From NCBI GenBank assembly GCA_001586965.3, contig LUCW03001435.1:1-64000 (forward strand): DNA of 64,000 bases. The letters run 5' to 3'. The notes under the pieces were generated by a model. The model was not told the origin of the DNA, searched no databases, and was given only the letters and a program-made list of their open reading frames with translations. The DNA is from Sphaeroforma sirkka (Eukaryota > Opisthokonta > Ichthyosporea > Ichthyophonida). Shown here one piece after another: positions 13,005 to 26,307 of this stretch. Position 1 is the stretch's first letter. Every line of letters starts with the position of its first letter. The translations under genes and the position numbers were made by a program.

Positions 13005-13825
13005 ATGTCCTACCCCCCGCCAAAGTCGTAGACAGCAACTCTTGAATCCTGAGCGCCGCAAGGAAGATGATATCGACCGACGTGGAACTAAACGTCGTCA
13101 GTCCCATACGGAACGCTCCGCTCTGCACTCAGGTCAGGCTCTGGAGGGGCAACAACAGACACATCTTGGGGCTCCACACATTATTTCCGCGGACGACAAG
13201 CAGCCACCAACAGCAAACAAAAATGGACTTGCACAATCTGACGAGGATGTCATATTCGAGGGTGAGACCAAGGAAGTACCCGACCTGCGTGCGGACAGCA
13301 GTCAGACTTTTATTGGTGAACAGGTAGCCAGTGAAGGGCTGTCCCTTCGTTCGTCTCTGGATACTCAGGGCCAGTCCCAATGTGACCCATCACGCCTCCC
13401 ACACCTAACAAGCGGAAGCGTCACCGGAACCGTACCAACAACAAGTAAACGGCACGGGAACAATCGTCAGCTCAGAAACTCACGGAGCTGATGACACAAC
13501 AGCAGTCTCTCTTTGAAAAATACGAACAGAGGTTACAGCGCATAAACGCCGGACGAACTACAATAGGGGCCGGCCGCTAAGGAGAGTTCTTCTGACGCAC
13601 ACGAACGGGTACAGGCAGTACCAGAGGACGAAGACAACCCTACCTTCCGAATTCAAGGCTGTGAGCGTCCGTTTTATGGACTTGGGTACAAATCACCAGG
13701 GTCAGAGGACAGTTCAACCGAGGAGGATGATACTCTGTCTGCCAGTGAGAACACACCAACTTTTCAAGAGTTCGCACATGAACAAGTATTAGCCAGACAG
13801 AATCCTCAAGGTAATCTCGCCTCAA
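13005..13825 (+). pseudogene. gag-like region of B2, first copy (fossil)
   Basis: N-terminal gag sequence (LNPERRKEDD, QSHTERSALHSGQALEG, SDEDVIFEGETKEVPDL) nearly identical to B1 and B3. It is followed directly by RT-derived sequence. Broken. Confidence 0.7.
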
Positions 13826-14306
13826 GAGTAAGAAGTACTACACGACGCTGGACATATCGGCTGCATACCACAGGCTGCCCATCCATCCAGACTCACAATA
13901 CTTATTTAGTTTTACACACGAACGTTATCAGTACTCGTTCACATCAGCACCGTTCGGTCTTCATGTACTCACGCAGCAGTTCCAACGTACCTTGAGTACA
14001 ATACTTGATGGCTTACCGGTTCACCACACTATATCGATGACATAGTTATCGCCAGTGACGGTTATGACGAGCACGTTAGGACGGTGCAGAAGGTGATACA
14101 ACGCTTAACATACCACAGTTTTAAGCTTAACCCTGCCAAGTGCCACTTCGCTATCTCCGAAGTCATGATCCTAGGGAAGAAAGTATCGGCACAAGGCATT
14201 GACATTGACCATGAAAAGCAGGCCAAGCTGATCGACTGGCCCACACCACTACGGTACAAAGATATAGCCTCGGCGTTGGGTTTAGCAAATTACCTCCACG
14301 AACATA
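13826..14306 (+). pseudogene. RT fragment of B2, first copy (fossil)
   Basis: Part of a gypsy reverse transcriptase: YYTTLDISAAYH-like, then FGLHVLTQQFQRTLST, the catalytic IDDIVIAS, and SFKLNPAKCHFAISEV. It ends at the start of the second duplication unit. Fossil fragment. Confidence 0.7.
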
Positions 14307-14506
14307 GATAGACTATCCACACTACTGATGTTAGTGTAGGAAATGAAACAGTCACGAGGGAACCCACGAGTTCCTCGGAGATCGATGTCGAAACGTTATG
14401 TTGTTTGAAGGATGAAATTTAATAGAAAATGGATATTTATATTCAGTACTCTATTAGTTCATTCGCACACATTTCTAGTTCTCCATTGACAAACAACTCA
14501 CCAACC

Positions 14507-15330
14507 ATGTCCTACCCCGCCAAAGTCGTAGACAGCAACTCTTGAATCCTGAGCGCCGCAAGGAAGATGATATCGACCGACGTGGAACTAAACGTCGTCA
14601 GTCCCATACGGAACGCTCCGCTCTGCACTCAGGTCAGGCTCTGAGGGGCAACAACAGAGACATCATCTGGGGCTCCACACATTATTTCCGCGGACGACAA
14701 GCAGCCACCAACAGCAAACAAAAATGGACTTGCACAATCTGACGAGGATGTCATATTCGAGGGTGAGACCAAGGAAGTACCCGACCTGCGTGCGGACAGC
14801 AGTCAGACTTTTATTGGTGAACAGGTAGCCAGTGAAGGGCTGTCCCTTCGTTCGTCTCTGGATACTCCAGCCAGTAATGTCCCATCAGATCACGCCTCCC
14901 ACCTAACAACAAGCGGAAGCGTCACCGGAACCGTACCAACAACAAGTAAACGGCACGGGAACAATCGTCAGCTCAGAAACTCACGGAGCTGATGACACAA
15001 CAGCAGTCTCTCTTTGAAAAAATACGAACAGAGGTTACAGCGCATAAACGCCGGACGAACTACATGAGGGCCGGCCGCTAGGGAGAGTTCTTCTGACGTA
15101 CGCACACGAACGGGTACAGGCAGTACCAGAGGACGAAGACAACCCTACCTTCCGAATTCAAGGCTGTGAGCGTCCGTTTTATGGACTTGGGTACAAATCA
15201 CCAGGGTCAGAGGACAGTTCAACCGAGGGAGGATGATACTCTGTCTGCCAGTGACAACAGAACACACCAACTTTTCAAGAGTTCGCACATGAACAAGTAA
15301 TAGCCAGACAGAATCCTCAAGGTAATCTCG
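14507..15330 (+). pseudogene. gag-like region of B2, second copy (fossil)
   Basis: Second copy of the 13005-13825 region in the tandem duplication, with small differences from the first copy. Broken. Confidence 0.7.
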
Positions 15331-18090
15331 CCTCAAGAGTAAGAAGTACTACACGACGCTGGACATATCGGCTGCATACCACAGGCTGCCCATCCATCCA
15401 GACTCACAATACTATATTTAGTTTTACACACGAACGTTATCAGTACTCGTTCACATCAGCACCGTTCGGTCTTCATGTACTCACGCAGCAGTTCCAACGT
15501 ACCTTGAGTACAATACTTGATGGCTTACCGGGTCACCACCACTATATCGATGACATAGTTATCGCCAGTGACGGTTATGACGAGCACGTTAGGACGGTGC
15601 AGAAGGTGATACAACGCTTAACATACCACAGTTTTAAGCTTAACCCTGCCAAGTGCCACTTCGCTATCTCCGAAGTCATGATCCTAGGGAAGAAAGTATC
15701 GGCACAAGGCATTGACATTGACCATGAAAAGCAGGCCAAGCTGATCGACTGGCCCACACCACTACGGTACAAAGATATAGCCTCGGCGTTGGGTTTAGCA
15801 AATTACCTCCACGAACATCTGCCTAATTTCGCGAACGCGGTTGCACCCTTGCGCGAATTTTGCAAACTCAAACCAAAGGAGTTGATAGGTGATCGTTGGG
15901 AGGAGAGACATGCACAGGCGTGGCGTGGCAGGCAATGAAGGACGCAGTGGTGAATGCTGTGGCGTTACACTTTCCGGTCGACGGCATTCCTCTGAACTTG
16001 GAAACCGACGCTAGCGATTACGGTTTAGAGGGAGCGCTATTCCAATGGGTCGACGGTAAGAAACATTACTTAATGTTCTTTAGTAAGACTCTGAACCATG
16101 CGCAACAGAACTACGCCACACCTATGAAGGAGTTACTAGCATTGGTACATGGACTGACACATTTCCGGGAATACTTGGATGGGCAACGGTTTGCGGTCTT
16201 CACGGACCACAAGGCCCTTGTGTATATGAACACACAGCTCAAGCTTAATCCGATGCTTCAGAGATGGCATCATATCATCGCGCCATTCAACTTTACCATA
16301 TCGCATATACCAGGAGAGACAAATGTGCCCCCGGACATGTTAAGTAGAGTACACGAGGGGACAGCAGAGCAGGACGAACTCGAAATAATGTATACCGACG
16401 GCTGGCAGTTATTCCCTAGTTACTTTGAACAAGCGCAACAACATTTCGGACCGAATGACATAGATGTATTTGCGGACCCAACCAACGCTCAGCTTCCTCG
16501 GTTCTGGACGAAGGATGATGGGAAAGGAGCGTTTGCCCACGACTGGTCGATAGTCGATGGATGGATGAACCCGCCTTGGGAACAGATACACAGGATGTTA
16601 CGCAAGATACGAGCCGACGGCGCACGGGCCACAGTATGTCTACCATGGGTACCAAGAGCACCATAGTTCGACCTGTTCAAGCAGTTATTGCAGACAGAAC
16701 CGGTGCTGGTACCACAGACACCACACACGTTCCTCAAGTACGCTAAGTACGCATGTGGGAAGACACCATGGGGTCATACCGTAGTAGCACGGGTGGGTCC
16801 TCCCAATGGATTCAAACTGGACCCGCTGTTTTCACAGCGACTTGGTTTTGCAGAACCAAAGCATACAAAATATGTCATGTGCTTAGACACAGCGCGAGAA
16901 ATCTCAGTGGCACTGGCAGATGCAGAGGGTCAACCGGCGTTTGCACAAGCGAGTCCGGCGGAGAAACAGCGTCGTACGCAACTCACGCAAGCGCAACACG
17001 AACAAGGACATCATGGGGCGGCGGACACAGTCCAACAACTTCGTCAGAACGGTCACGTTTGGCCAGGGGCACTTGAGTTAGCCACAGAAGTTAAGCGGCA
17101 ATGTGGCACATGTTTGGGACAGGACACACTTCGTAAAGGTTTCCACCCGATGATTAGCATCGATGCACGCTACCCGTGGGACCATATTCAAGTGGGCTAC
17201 ATCCCGATGCCACTGGAGTCCAGACGCAAGAACAATTATATTCTTCACGTCTTAGACATCGCCACAGGCTATTCTATCCTTCGAGCCACACCGGACAAGA
17301 CAAAGGAAATCACGACACAGACACTCATAGAGATTTTTGGCGAACATGGCTTCCCCCGTAAAATCCAAACAGACATGGGGAAGGAGTTCACCAACAAGTT
17401 AGTGGAGCTTCTGGTCCAGGAAGTGGGGATGCTACATAAGGTGTCTCCACCATATCGACCCCAAGTGCTGGGCGCGGCAGAACGACGTCACAAGGAGATT
17501 ACACGTTCTATTCGACAATGCTGTGAGGCAGTTCCCCTTCGATGGGACGAACGCCTTCCGTTTACGATGCTATACCAGAACCTTCGGATATCCCGTCGCC
17601 ATAAGAGTGCACCGTTTAGCGTGTACTTTGGCCGCCGCCATGTTCCGTTCGCCGATTTCACGGACGAGTTACCGGATTCTCAGCCGATGACGAATGACAC
17701 CTGGGCACAACGATTAGACCAGTTACAGGACACTATATTGCCGACCCTCCACCACATTACCAAGAAGTATACAGGCAAGCTTACGACGACATTTGACCGC
17801 CTGCATGCTCACGACTTGGTACATTTCGACGAAGGAGATGTGGTCATGGTACGATCAGAAGGCCGAACAACGAAGGCTATGCGGCCATTGTTTGGACCAT
17901 ATGTAGTCAAAGCTAGACACGGCCAACGCTACGAGTTAGCGAACAAGGATGGTTCCGCCCCACCAGAATTCAAGAACAAACCGGTACGGGTGGAACTCCT
18001 CCGTTTAGTGCATAGACGCACAGACCCACCAATTAACGAAGACTTATGGACCGAAGGAGGGGTGGAGTTTCGCCATATTATCACACATCG
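15331..18090 (+). pseudogene. pol region of B2: RT, RNase H, Dam-like, integrase (fossil)
   Basis: Motifs in order: RT with YIDDIVIAS; RNase H with LETDASDYGL, TDHKALVYMNTQLKLNP and a PGETNVPPDMLSR end; a Dam-like domain (about 16390-16690) with DVFADPTNAQLPRFW and GWMNPPW; an integrase HHCC region (HEQGHHG...CGTCLGQ) and core with the DMGKEF and PPYRPQVLGAAERRH motifs; and a GPY/F module with GPYVVKARHGQRYEL. The chromodomain is cut off by A2. A few breaks. Confidence 0.8.
16390..16690 (+). other. Dam-like 'NPPW' domain in family B pol
   Basis: Located between RNase H and integrase. It contains DVFADPTNAQLPRFW, AFAHDW, GWMNPPW, IHRMLRKIRADGARATV and CLPWVP. The NPPW tetrad fits motif IV (D/N/S-P-P-Y/F/W) of amino-methyltransferases. 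The order DVFA, then NPPW, then a hydrophobic strand ending in LPW resembles phage-type Dam proteins and the Dam-like domain of DIRS elements. Closely conserved with family A. Activity is unknown. Confidence 0.55.
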
Positions 18091-18270
18091 TGTAGTAAAC
18101 ACATCAAAATACGATACTAAAACCTACTGAGTCTCCCTGAGGCTCAGTGCGGTGTATTTATTCTTATATTTGATTGTCTACGTGGTCTACAAATAATTCA
18201 CCTCGTGTGAATTAATTGTAAATTAATTCTAACTTCACACTGATAGTGGTTTAAGGGGACTTTTACCACA
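18091..18270 (-). repeat. Family A LTR (3' LTR of A2)
   Basis: TGTAGTAAAC...CTTTTACCACA on the plus strand, 180 bp. Read on the minus strand it is preceded by the purine-rich tract GAGGGAG-like, as expected for a polypurine tract. Confidence 0.85.
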
Positions 18271-18684
18271 CTCCCTCAAGCTCAAGCGTCACCAGTGATT
18301 GAAGAGCTTCAAAAAATAAATGACCTCTTAAACTATTGAAAATTAAACATATATAACTAGTAGTGTAAATAAACAATATATATATATATATATATATAAA
18401 CTAATGAAATCCTTCTGCTGAGTAAGTTCTTGCCTTGAAACTGGTCTTTTGAACCATCCCGGCTGTGCTGGTATATTTTCCCCCCAAAAAAGCTAGGGTA
18501 TCCGCTGGTATGTTTTCACCCCCCCCATAAGCTAGGGTATCCGCTGGAGTTATACTCGCCTATAAGCTCGAGTTGTGGAATCGTCTTTCGCCTCTATACC
18601 GTGGTGAAATCTCACGAGGAGAGACAAAACTCCGATCCGGAAGTAGATGATAGACATCTAGTATTCATCAACGTAACGTTGGAA
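18271..18684 (-). other. 3' UTR of A2
   Basis: Non-coding tail between pol and the LTR. It contains a (TA)n tract (about 18378-18400) and two copies of a unit of about 40 bp with AGCGGATACCCTAGCTT and a run of G on the minus strand. It matches the tails at 27433-27854, 37644-38058, 42248-42669 and 61133-61546. Confidence 0.75.
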
Positions 18685-21600
18685 TTATTGTTGTTGTGCC
18701 GCTTTCTTCTTCTGCCGAGTGTGCTCGGCTTTGTGGTATGCCGCGATGTCATTCGGATCGTCAAAAGCTTCGGCTGACTCCCAAGTTGGATCACCATCCC
18801 GCCAGCGAACCAAGTATTCTGTATTCCCTGTGGAATCATTCTGTCTATGTCGAATGATGTAACGGAACGAGGAACTATCCTGCCACATATGATCTTCTAA
18901 AGGCTTTTCGGTGGCTCTATGGACTAGTCGCAAAAGTTCCACTCTAACTGGTTTACCTTTGAAAGTATCTGGAAGTGAACCATCCTTGTGTGTCAGTTCA
19001 TATCCTTGTCCCTGTCTGGCTTTGACAACGTATGGTCCAAACATTGGTCGCATTGCTTTGGTTGTGCGACCTTCGGACCGTACCATTACCACATCCCCTG
19101 GTTGAAAGGCGATAAAATCGTAAGCATGGAGGCGGTCAAACTGCCTGGATAGTGTGTCTGCGTATTTCTGCGTGACCTTGTAAAGCGTCGGCAAGATAGT
19201 GTCGTGCAAACGATCCAGCCGGTGTGCCCAAGCCTCATTGGTGACCGGCTGATTCCCGGAAGGTCATCCGTGAAGTCAGCAAACGGAACATGACGGCGAC
19301 CGAAGTAAGCACTGAATGGTGCTGTCTTGTGTCGCCGAGATATTCGGAGGTTCTGGCACAGCATAATAAGTGGTAGTCGGACATCCCATGCCGTAGGCAA
19401 AGATTCACATAGCTTGCGAACTCCTTCGTGGATGTCTCTGTGTCTTCTCTCCGCTGCTCCCAGAACCTGAGGACGATATGGTGGCGACTTTGCATGCATC
19501 ACTCCAACTTCTTGAGTTATTAATTTAACAATCTTGTTCGAAAACTCGCCTCCCTCGTCTGATTGAATTTTCCTGGGAAAACCATGTTCCCCAAACACCT
19601 CCATAAGTTTAGATGTCACCACTTCTGCTGACTTTGTGGCCGTTGCTCTCAATATCGAGTACCCCGTTGCTATATCCAAGACGTGCAATATATATCGATT
19701 TCCTGCTGCTGAAACTAGTGGCATTGGAATCATGTCGACTTGAATATGATCCCACGGATACTTTGCCGTTATATTAATCATCGGGTGAAATCCCTTTCGT
19801 AACACCCTCTGTCCTAGACATGTGCGACAGTTTCTCCTAACTGTTTGTGCAAGTTCCAGAGCGTTAGGCCACAAATGTCCGTTCTGCTGTAGTTGAGCAA
19901 CTGTATCTTCTGCTCTATGATGCCCAATCTCATGCTGGCACAAGGTGAGCTGTGTGCGACGGCTTATCTCTTCCTCATCTGGAGAATCCGTCATGGCTAC
20001 TTCCGAGATAGCGATCGATACTAGCCGAGACGTATCTAATGGGGTGACGTTCGATACTGAGGACGGTTCTGCATATCCCAATCGTGCTGAAAACGTCGCT
20101 GGAAGGCTGTAACCATTGCGTGGGCCTACTCTGGCAATGACTGTGTGACCCCATGGTGCCTTGCCACTCGCATACTTTCCGTATTTGAGGAAGGAGTGGG
20201 CTGTCCTTGGAACTAATACTGGGTCTCTTTGTAGAAGCGACTTGAATAACTGGAACCAAGGCTCGTGGGGCGCCCACGGTAGACACACCGTAGCTGTGGC
20301 CCTCTCTGATCGTATCTTGCGCAACATTCTATGGATTAATCTCCATGGTGGGTTCATCCATCCGTCTATATCCTTCCAACAATGTGCAAACGCTCCACCC
20401 CTGTCATCGTCGGTGTAGTAGCGTGGCAAATGATGGTCCTGATGCGAAGCAAAGACATCGACATTATTCTCACCCATAATCCGTTGCGCTTGCTCAAAGT
20501 AGTCTGGAAAAAGTTGCCAACATTCTGCATATAGTACCTCCGGGTCCTCAGTCTCAACAGTTCCCTCATGAAGCCTAGACCACGCGTCTGGTAACACGTT
20601 CTTTATACCCGGGATGTGCGAGATAGTAAAATTGAAAGGCGCTATGATGTGATGCCATCGTTGTAGCATCGGATTCAGCTTTAGCTGTGTGTTCATATAC
20701 ACCAAAGCCTTGTGATCAGTCAACACTGAAAAGCGTTGACCTTCGAGATGATCCCGGAAGTGTGTGAGACCATATACCAAGGCCAATAATTCCTTCATGG
20801 GTGTTGCGTAATTGCGCTGTGCTGCGTTGAGGGTCTTGCTGAAGAACATTAGGTATTGCTTCTTCCCTTCTATGGTCTGGAACAATGCACCTCCAATACC
20901 GTAGTCGCTTGCATCCGTTTCGAGTTGTAAAGGTACTTCGTCGACGGGAAATTTCAACACTACTGCCTCAACTATGGCTTGCTTCATGGCATCCCAAGCT
21001 TGCTGGTGTCTCTGTTCCCACCTGTCTCCAATGATTTCCTTAGGCTTCAGTCTTACAAATTCCCGGAGTGGGGCAACTACCTCTGCAAAGTTTGGTAGGT
21101 GCTCGTGAAGAAAGTTGGCTAATCCCAAGGCTGATGCAATGTCTTTGTACTTCTTCGGGGTTGGCCAGTCAATGAGCTTGGCCTGCTTTTCATGGCAAAT
21201 ATCAATTCCGGCCTTCGATACTCGCTTCCCTAGGATCATGACTTCTTTGACTGCAAAATGACATTTTGAAGGGTTTAGCTTGAAACTGTGGTACGTCAGC
21301 CGCCGAATGACCTCTTTCACTACTCGTACGTGTTCCTCGTAGTCATCTGTTGCTATTACGATGTCGTCCAGGTAGTGGTGTGCCGGAAGTTCTTGCAATA
21401 TCACACTCAGTGTACGCTGAAACTGCTGCTGCGTCAGTGTGTGTAGTCCAAATGGCGCTGATGTAAAGGAATACTGGCTTTTGCCATGTGTGAAACTGAA
21501 TAGATACTGAGAATCAGGGTGAATTGGGAGTCGATGGTACGCTGCGGTTAGATCCAATGTCGTGTAATATCTCTTCCCTTTGATGTTACCAATGATGTCG

Positions 21601-22472
21601 TTGATACGGGGAATAATGAACTGATCCGCCGGTATTAATGCATTCACCGCTCTGAGGTCCAAACACACTCGCACTTTCTTTAGTTCTCCAGATTGAGTAT
21701 ACTCTGGCACGGCGAGCAAGGGTAAGTTGACGGAAGTGGCTGTATCCCTTTGAACTATGACCAAATCTTGAATCCACTTCTGCACCTGTCTATCTACCCA
21801 TGGTATCCATTTGTCTGCTACAAAGTTCCTTTACTGCCTTCCGCATCCTTGCAGCTTGATCTGGTGTCACTGGCAATCTAACTTCGCCTCCTTCCAGTCT
21901 GCACCTGTCCTTTTCTCGAATACCGTCATTGTCCCTCAGTTCCTTGTCTAGTTCCAGGCGAACACCGGTTTCCTCGGTCAAATCTGGTGGTCGTCTCAGC
22001 GGTATTGGTTCCAATAGTTTGTCTAGCTCCGTTGGATCTATGGGTGAGAATGGCGATTGAAGGCCTCCCACGTATAGCCCTAAGCCAGGCATAAGATCCT
22101 GGCCTACGATCGCGTCGATAGCCGGTGGTAGATTCATTAGCTCGAAAGACTGTTCTGTGAGCTCTAGACCATATCGTACTGGAGTTTGTACGGTTGAGCC
22201 TATTCGCCGTGTACGAAGACTACGATCAGCTAGGTATATATAGGATCCCTCCGGAGCCGACTTAATTTGCAATCCCCAATCGTGTGCGGATGTCGAATCA
22301 ATGCAACTTCTGTTTGCCCCAGAATCCACTAACGCCCTGCATGTCTTACCGTTAATCAGGATGGATATGAATACTGATTGTCCATTGAAAGTAATGGATC
22401 TTTGATCGATAGTATCACAGGTGTGCTAGACGGGAAAACTAAAGTTGCATCTACATCCGACACCCTTACGTC
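18685..22472 (-). pseudogene. pol region of A2 (fossil)
   Basis: Modules in order on the minus strand: protease (DSGANRSC near 22320), RT (YLDDIVIA near 21375), RNase H (LETDASDYGIGGALF near 20910; TDHKALVYM near 20710), Dam-like domain (20230-20550), integrase with HEIGHH...CRTCLGQ and the DD35E core, GPY/F (GPYVVKARQGQGYEL) and a C-terminal chromodomain (EYLVRWRDGDPTWE, about 18720-18865). Ends with a Q-rich tail. About three breaks; treated as a fossil. Confidence 0.85.
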
Positions 22473-24550
22473 CTATTCCTGATCGCTGCCTATGGTTTCC
22501 CACGTTGCATCCTCTTCTAACTCACCCTGTTCGATTTCGTCTGGGTGTGCCAGTATGGAAGCAATGTGTGTGTGTCTGTAGGCGTGGTCTCCTCCTGCTC
22601 CGTTTGCTGGTCGTCCGAGTCTGTTAGAGCCGTAATGGTGTTGACCGCGGGCAAACTCTTATCGAAGGATACGCCTTGCTTAAATCCTCGGCCCGAGCTG
22701 GATGTGAATCCAACCCTTTTGTTCGACTGGTAGTGCTTGCAGGATGATATATGCCTGAAACTGGGTGGGGCACCCGCTCTGCACGCGTAACACGTGGTGG
22801 TCGTAGACGTGCTTGTGCGTTGTGTGCTGCCTCCTCCTGTATTCGTATTCAAATTACGATCTCGTTGTTGGGCTGGAAACTGTCTACGCCTATCCCCCAC
22901 ATTCATCTGTGTCCGTACCCGTTGTCTGAGGATGGCATCGGTTTCTTGTATGTCTGGATTTAAAATGCGGAGAAGGTCTTCAGTCTCCAGGTGGTCCCAA
23001 CCTATGTGGTGTTGTAGCGTGCGTTCATACGTCATATTACCTGTCAGGTCCTCGAGGGCCTGTATGAGGCAGTGATTAAGCAACCGCTTAGGAAAGTCCT
23101 TGCCCTTATCTGCTCGCTCCCAGGCTCTCTTGTGAACTTCCACAATCTTGTTCAAATGTTCCCTGGCTGACTCTACACCCTTGGTGCGGGATTACCCTTC
23201 GCCAACTTCTTAAAGGTAGGGTCTACGGTGGCCTTGCTCTCATGTTGACAGATTTGGTCTATGACCTGTTCCGCCGGATATACCCTCAGCTCATTATGGT
23301 TGTCACGGAGATAGTCAATTGTGGCCTTTGCTGCCTTAAAATGTATGAGTACCTTATAGAACCAACGTACCATCCACGACTCATCTAGTCCTGAGACATG
23401 GGCGTTCTTCAGTGCCTCTTCTAGCGCCCCTCGTGTGTCTCTATCGGCTGTGCTGCTTAATTGATAACGGTCTAAAGGCCAATCGGGCCATGTCCGTGGC
23501 TCCGGAGCTCTGTTCTTCCTGATAGCTTCCAATTGAGTATTCAACGCTCCTTTCAACGTATCGATCGTGGACGTTAGTAATGTACATCTTGGGACATCGT
23601 AGTTTCCCTGTGCTCGACAAAGTTCATCCACAAAGAAGGATATCTTCCCTTCGAGGCGTTGACACATGGCTCGGCGATGCTCGTTCCACTGCGCTGGTGT
23701 CATGATCGGCTCTCTCGCCTGTTCGTCTTTGTGCGGTCGTTTTCTGCTGCCATGAACATTACCGTCGTCGACATCACTAGACTTGCGCTTACCGTCGTCG
23801 ACGTCACTATACTTGCGCTTACCGTCGTCAACGTAACTAGCCTTGCGCATATCCTGTATCGATCGCGCGAAGTCTCGGTGCTGTCGGCTGAGTTCCCATC
23901 GTCTACGTAGTTGTTTTCGTTCGGCTTCCCTACGATAATCCCCATGTGGGTCGCTCAAATATTGCTCTAGCTGTCGGCCCCTGATTTCGTCAGAGTTTTG
24001 CTGACGAGTGCCCGTGGCCCACCCTGACATATTTCTATGCCGTTGGACTTGTCGCTCATCCCCGTTGCCTGCGAGGGAATCCTGACTTGCACTGGTAAAA
24101 CTCCCCGATCGAGTTCGCTTTCGAGTGAAATCTCGTTCAGGTGCTCGGTGAAAAGGCTGCCATGAATACGGTCTATCACCCGCTGAATGAATGCCCGAAG
24201 TACCTCGGACATTGGCTACCCTGTGTCGCTCAGCTGCTGGTTCAGCAGACTTTGAACGACTAGTATGCCTAATCACAAATTGCACCTCACTGTCTTCTGG
24301 ATCTGCTCTCCCTCTTGCCGATAAGCGAGACCCGTGCCCCAACTGATGTCGCCTGCTTGCTGCCTGGCCCACGTCTTGGTCTGTCTGTTCATGTCGCGGT
24401 TGTTCATCTCTTCGACGCGATGCTACTGTCTGGCGCGAAGAAGCTGTGCCTCCTTGGTGGGTCTGCTCGAAATCTGACAAAGATCTCTGGGTTGCTTTTG
24501 CCGTCGCGACGAGTGCGTCGAGGGCTACGGGGTGTTGGACGCATAGGCAT
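22473..24550 (-). pseudogene. gag region of A2 (fossil)
   Basis: Starts at the ATG that matches A6 (MPMRP) and ends at the shared TAG, after which pol continues in the same frame. It contains the VDDGKRK repeats, the RTWPDWPLDRYQL block and the zinc-knuckle residues CYAC...H...C. A few breaks. Confidence 0.8.
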
Positions 24551-25335
24551 CTTGATGTTAAGACTTCGATGTATGGCTTTGTGTTGTTGATGAATAGTTG
24601 GTCCAGATTGAAGGAGTGTCGGCTATTATATAATAGTTGACTTCAGCCATTTGTGTTACACACTTTTCTTCCGCCGTTCTCCTCTCGTGATACCAAAATA
24701 GCTAATTATCATTGAATCATGTTGATGTCTACAAGGTCTGCTTGCGGGTCCCCGAAAACTCGTTGCGCTCGAATACACCTTGCTCCTTGATGATTGCTAA
24801 TCATTTTGTTTGGGTTGGTTTTGTTAATGAGTACTCGTTTTGCTCTCCTTTGCTCTGCCTATAGGAGTAATTAAGAGTTGCTGATAGACTCGAAGCGTGT
24901 TCAATGATCAACCGCCTGTCGTGTTCTAGCGTTCTGAATGCTCCTTTAATCCAACCTTCGGACCACTGTACTCCAACATCAATCAAACCCGAGGCCTGCA
25001 GCCAGGAAGTTCAGGTCAAGGTTCCCAAGAATAACCTTGAAGCCCAAGGTAGTTACATCGGTTATGAAGTTGGAAAACCAAAAACAAATTCCTTATTCAA
25101 ACCAACTTGAGTGTACTTGCACGATGCCTGATAAGTGCTGTCTACTCTTGCATGTACTATTTCTTCTGTACTTTGCAAGAGTCCGCTGCATCTTGACGAT
25201 TCGCCTTATACGTCGGTGATAACGTTCTCGTTCTCCTTAGTTTTCACCAACAATCATACAACCGTACCAGGCTATGTTGGTCCTACGGCTGATTCACTTA
25301 CGTTGACTTCCTTTCTCTCTAGAATGGAAATTTAA

Positions 25336-25371
<36 letters not shown>

Positions 25372-26259
25372 ATGTATTATCTTGTAACATCGGTAAATAT
25401 GTCTTCTAGTTGTGTGTTGGTCGTGGGTTCGATACCCCCCGTGATATATATTTTTTCCTATGCTTTCGTGACCATCATCGAAGTTCGCGCATGCAACGAT
25501 GGCGAACATTCGACTCCGAGATATTTTCGAAAAATCGATCTTCTAACCATGCCAGTCTTTTCGTCTAGCCAATTGATTACCAAAACTTGCTCCCGTAGTT
25601 GATATTTGTTGAAAATACGAGTTGAAATCGCATTTTTTTCTGTCTCAGTTTCTCCCAAACTGTGCCTAGCTCCTCTTCTGCATTGCTACCTGTCTCACGC
25701 GCGCTTAATTCACACGTTTCCATTCTACGTCGCCTGACACTGTCGATTCTACATTGCTACCTGCTTTTCTTGATCACCTCTATCTGCCCTTTGTCGTCGC
25801 TGTACTCGCCCACACCTATGAAAATCTGCCATATCGACCTTCTCTACGCCAAATTACGTTCTTCTATACCCCTAACTGCGATACTGCATCATGTTCGTGT
25901 TGTGTGGATTGACTAGGCCAGTCAAAACATTGTTCAAACGTCCTATGACTGCTAATTAGTCAGAGGGAGGCCTTGATTGTCAACGACGGCCTGAAAAGTC
26001 GCATTGGAATTGAAGTATCTGGATTTTCGGACCGAAGATGGATTAAAAAAATCAAAAGAAGAATGAATGGTTGTTGGGAAATGGTCGGATGACTAATTAA
26101 TCTATAAAAATTTAGAAATAAAAAAATGCTAAAAATTGCATATATTACTAATCACTCCAATTTGCTCTAGATTTAAAATAATTTTAAAAATATGTTATCA
26201 AAAATATAAATATATATATATATATATATAATCACGCAACTTGTATCAAACCGATAGAA

Positions 26260-26307
<48 letters not shown>

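Larger units (their letters stand above)
12801..15815 (+). repeat. Direct tandem duplication, unit about 1.5 kb, within B2
   Basis: The sequence beginning GATAGACTATCCACACTACT at 12801 starts again at 14307 (offset 1506). Each unit carries the leader end, the gag N-terminal region and the RT segment with the same unusual gag-to-RT joint. The shared joint means the shortened form existed before it was duplicated. After unit 2 the pol sequence simply continues. Confidence 0.8.
11475..18090 (+). mobile_element. Ty3/gypsy family B copy B2 with internal tandem duplication (fossil)
   Basis: The parts are a 5' LTR (11475-11727), leader (11728-13004), gag-like part (from 13005), RT-like part (to 14306), a repeat of leader end, gag and RT (14307-about 15815), and then the remainder of pol to 18090. 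There the LTR of A2 interrupts it inside the last pol module. Broken and rearranged, with about ten or more breaks overall, although the RNase H to integrase part is well kept. Confidence 0.8.

Noticed and set aside
13800-13860. Splice donor (CAAGGTAA) explaining the gag-to-RT joint in B2
   Set aside because: The GT and following bases are retained at the joint, so it is not a spliced product; the joint is also present in both tandem units.
16688-18130. A 480-codon frame as an intact host integrase-like gene
   Set aside because: It is the pol end of B2 and its last codons run into the LTR of A2, so it is element sequence, not a domesticated gene.
22445-24640. Plus-strand frames of 60-95 codons opposite A2 gag
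   Set aside because: They are shadows of the gag reading frame on the other strand and recur opposite every gag copy.
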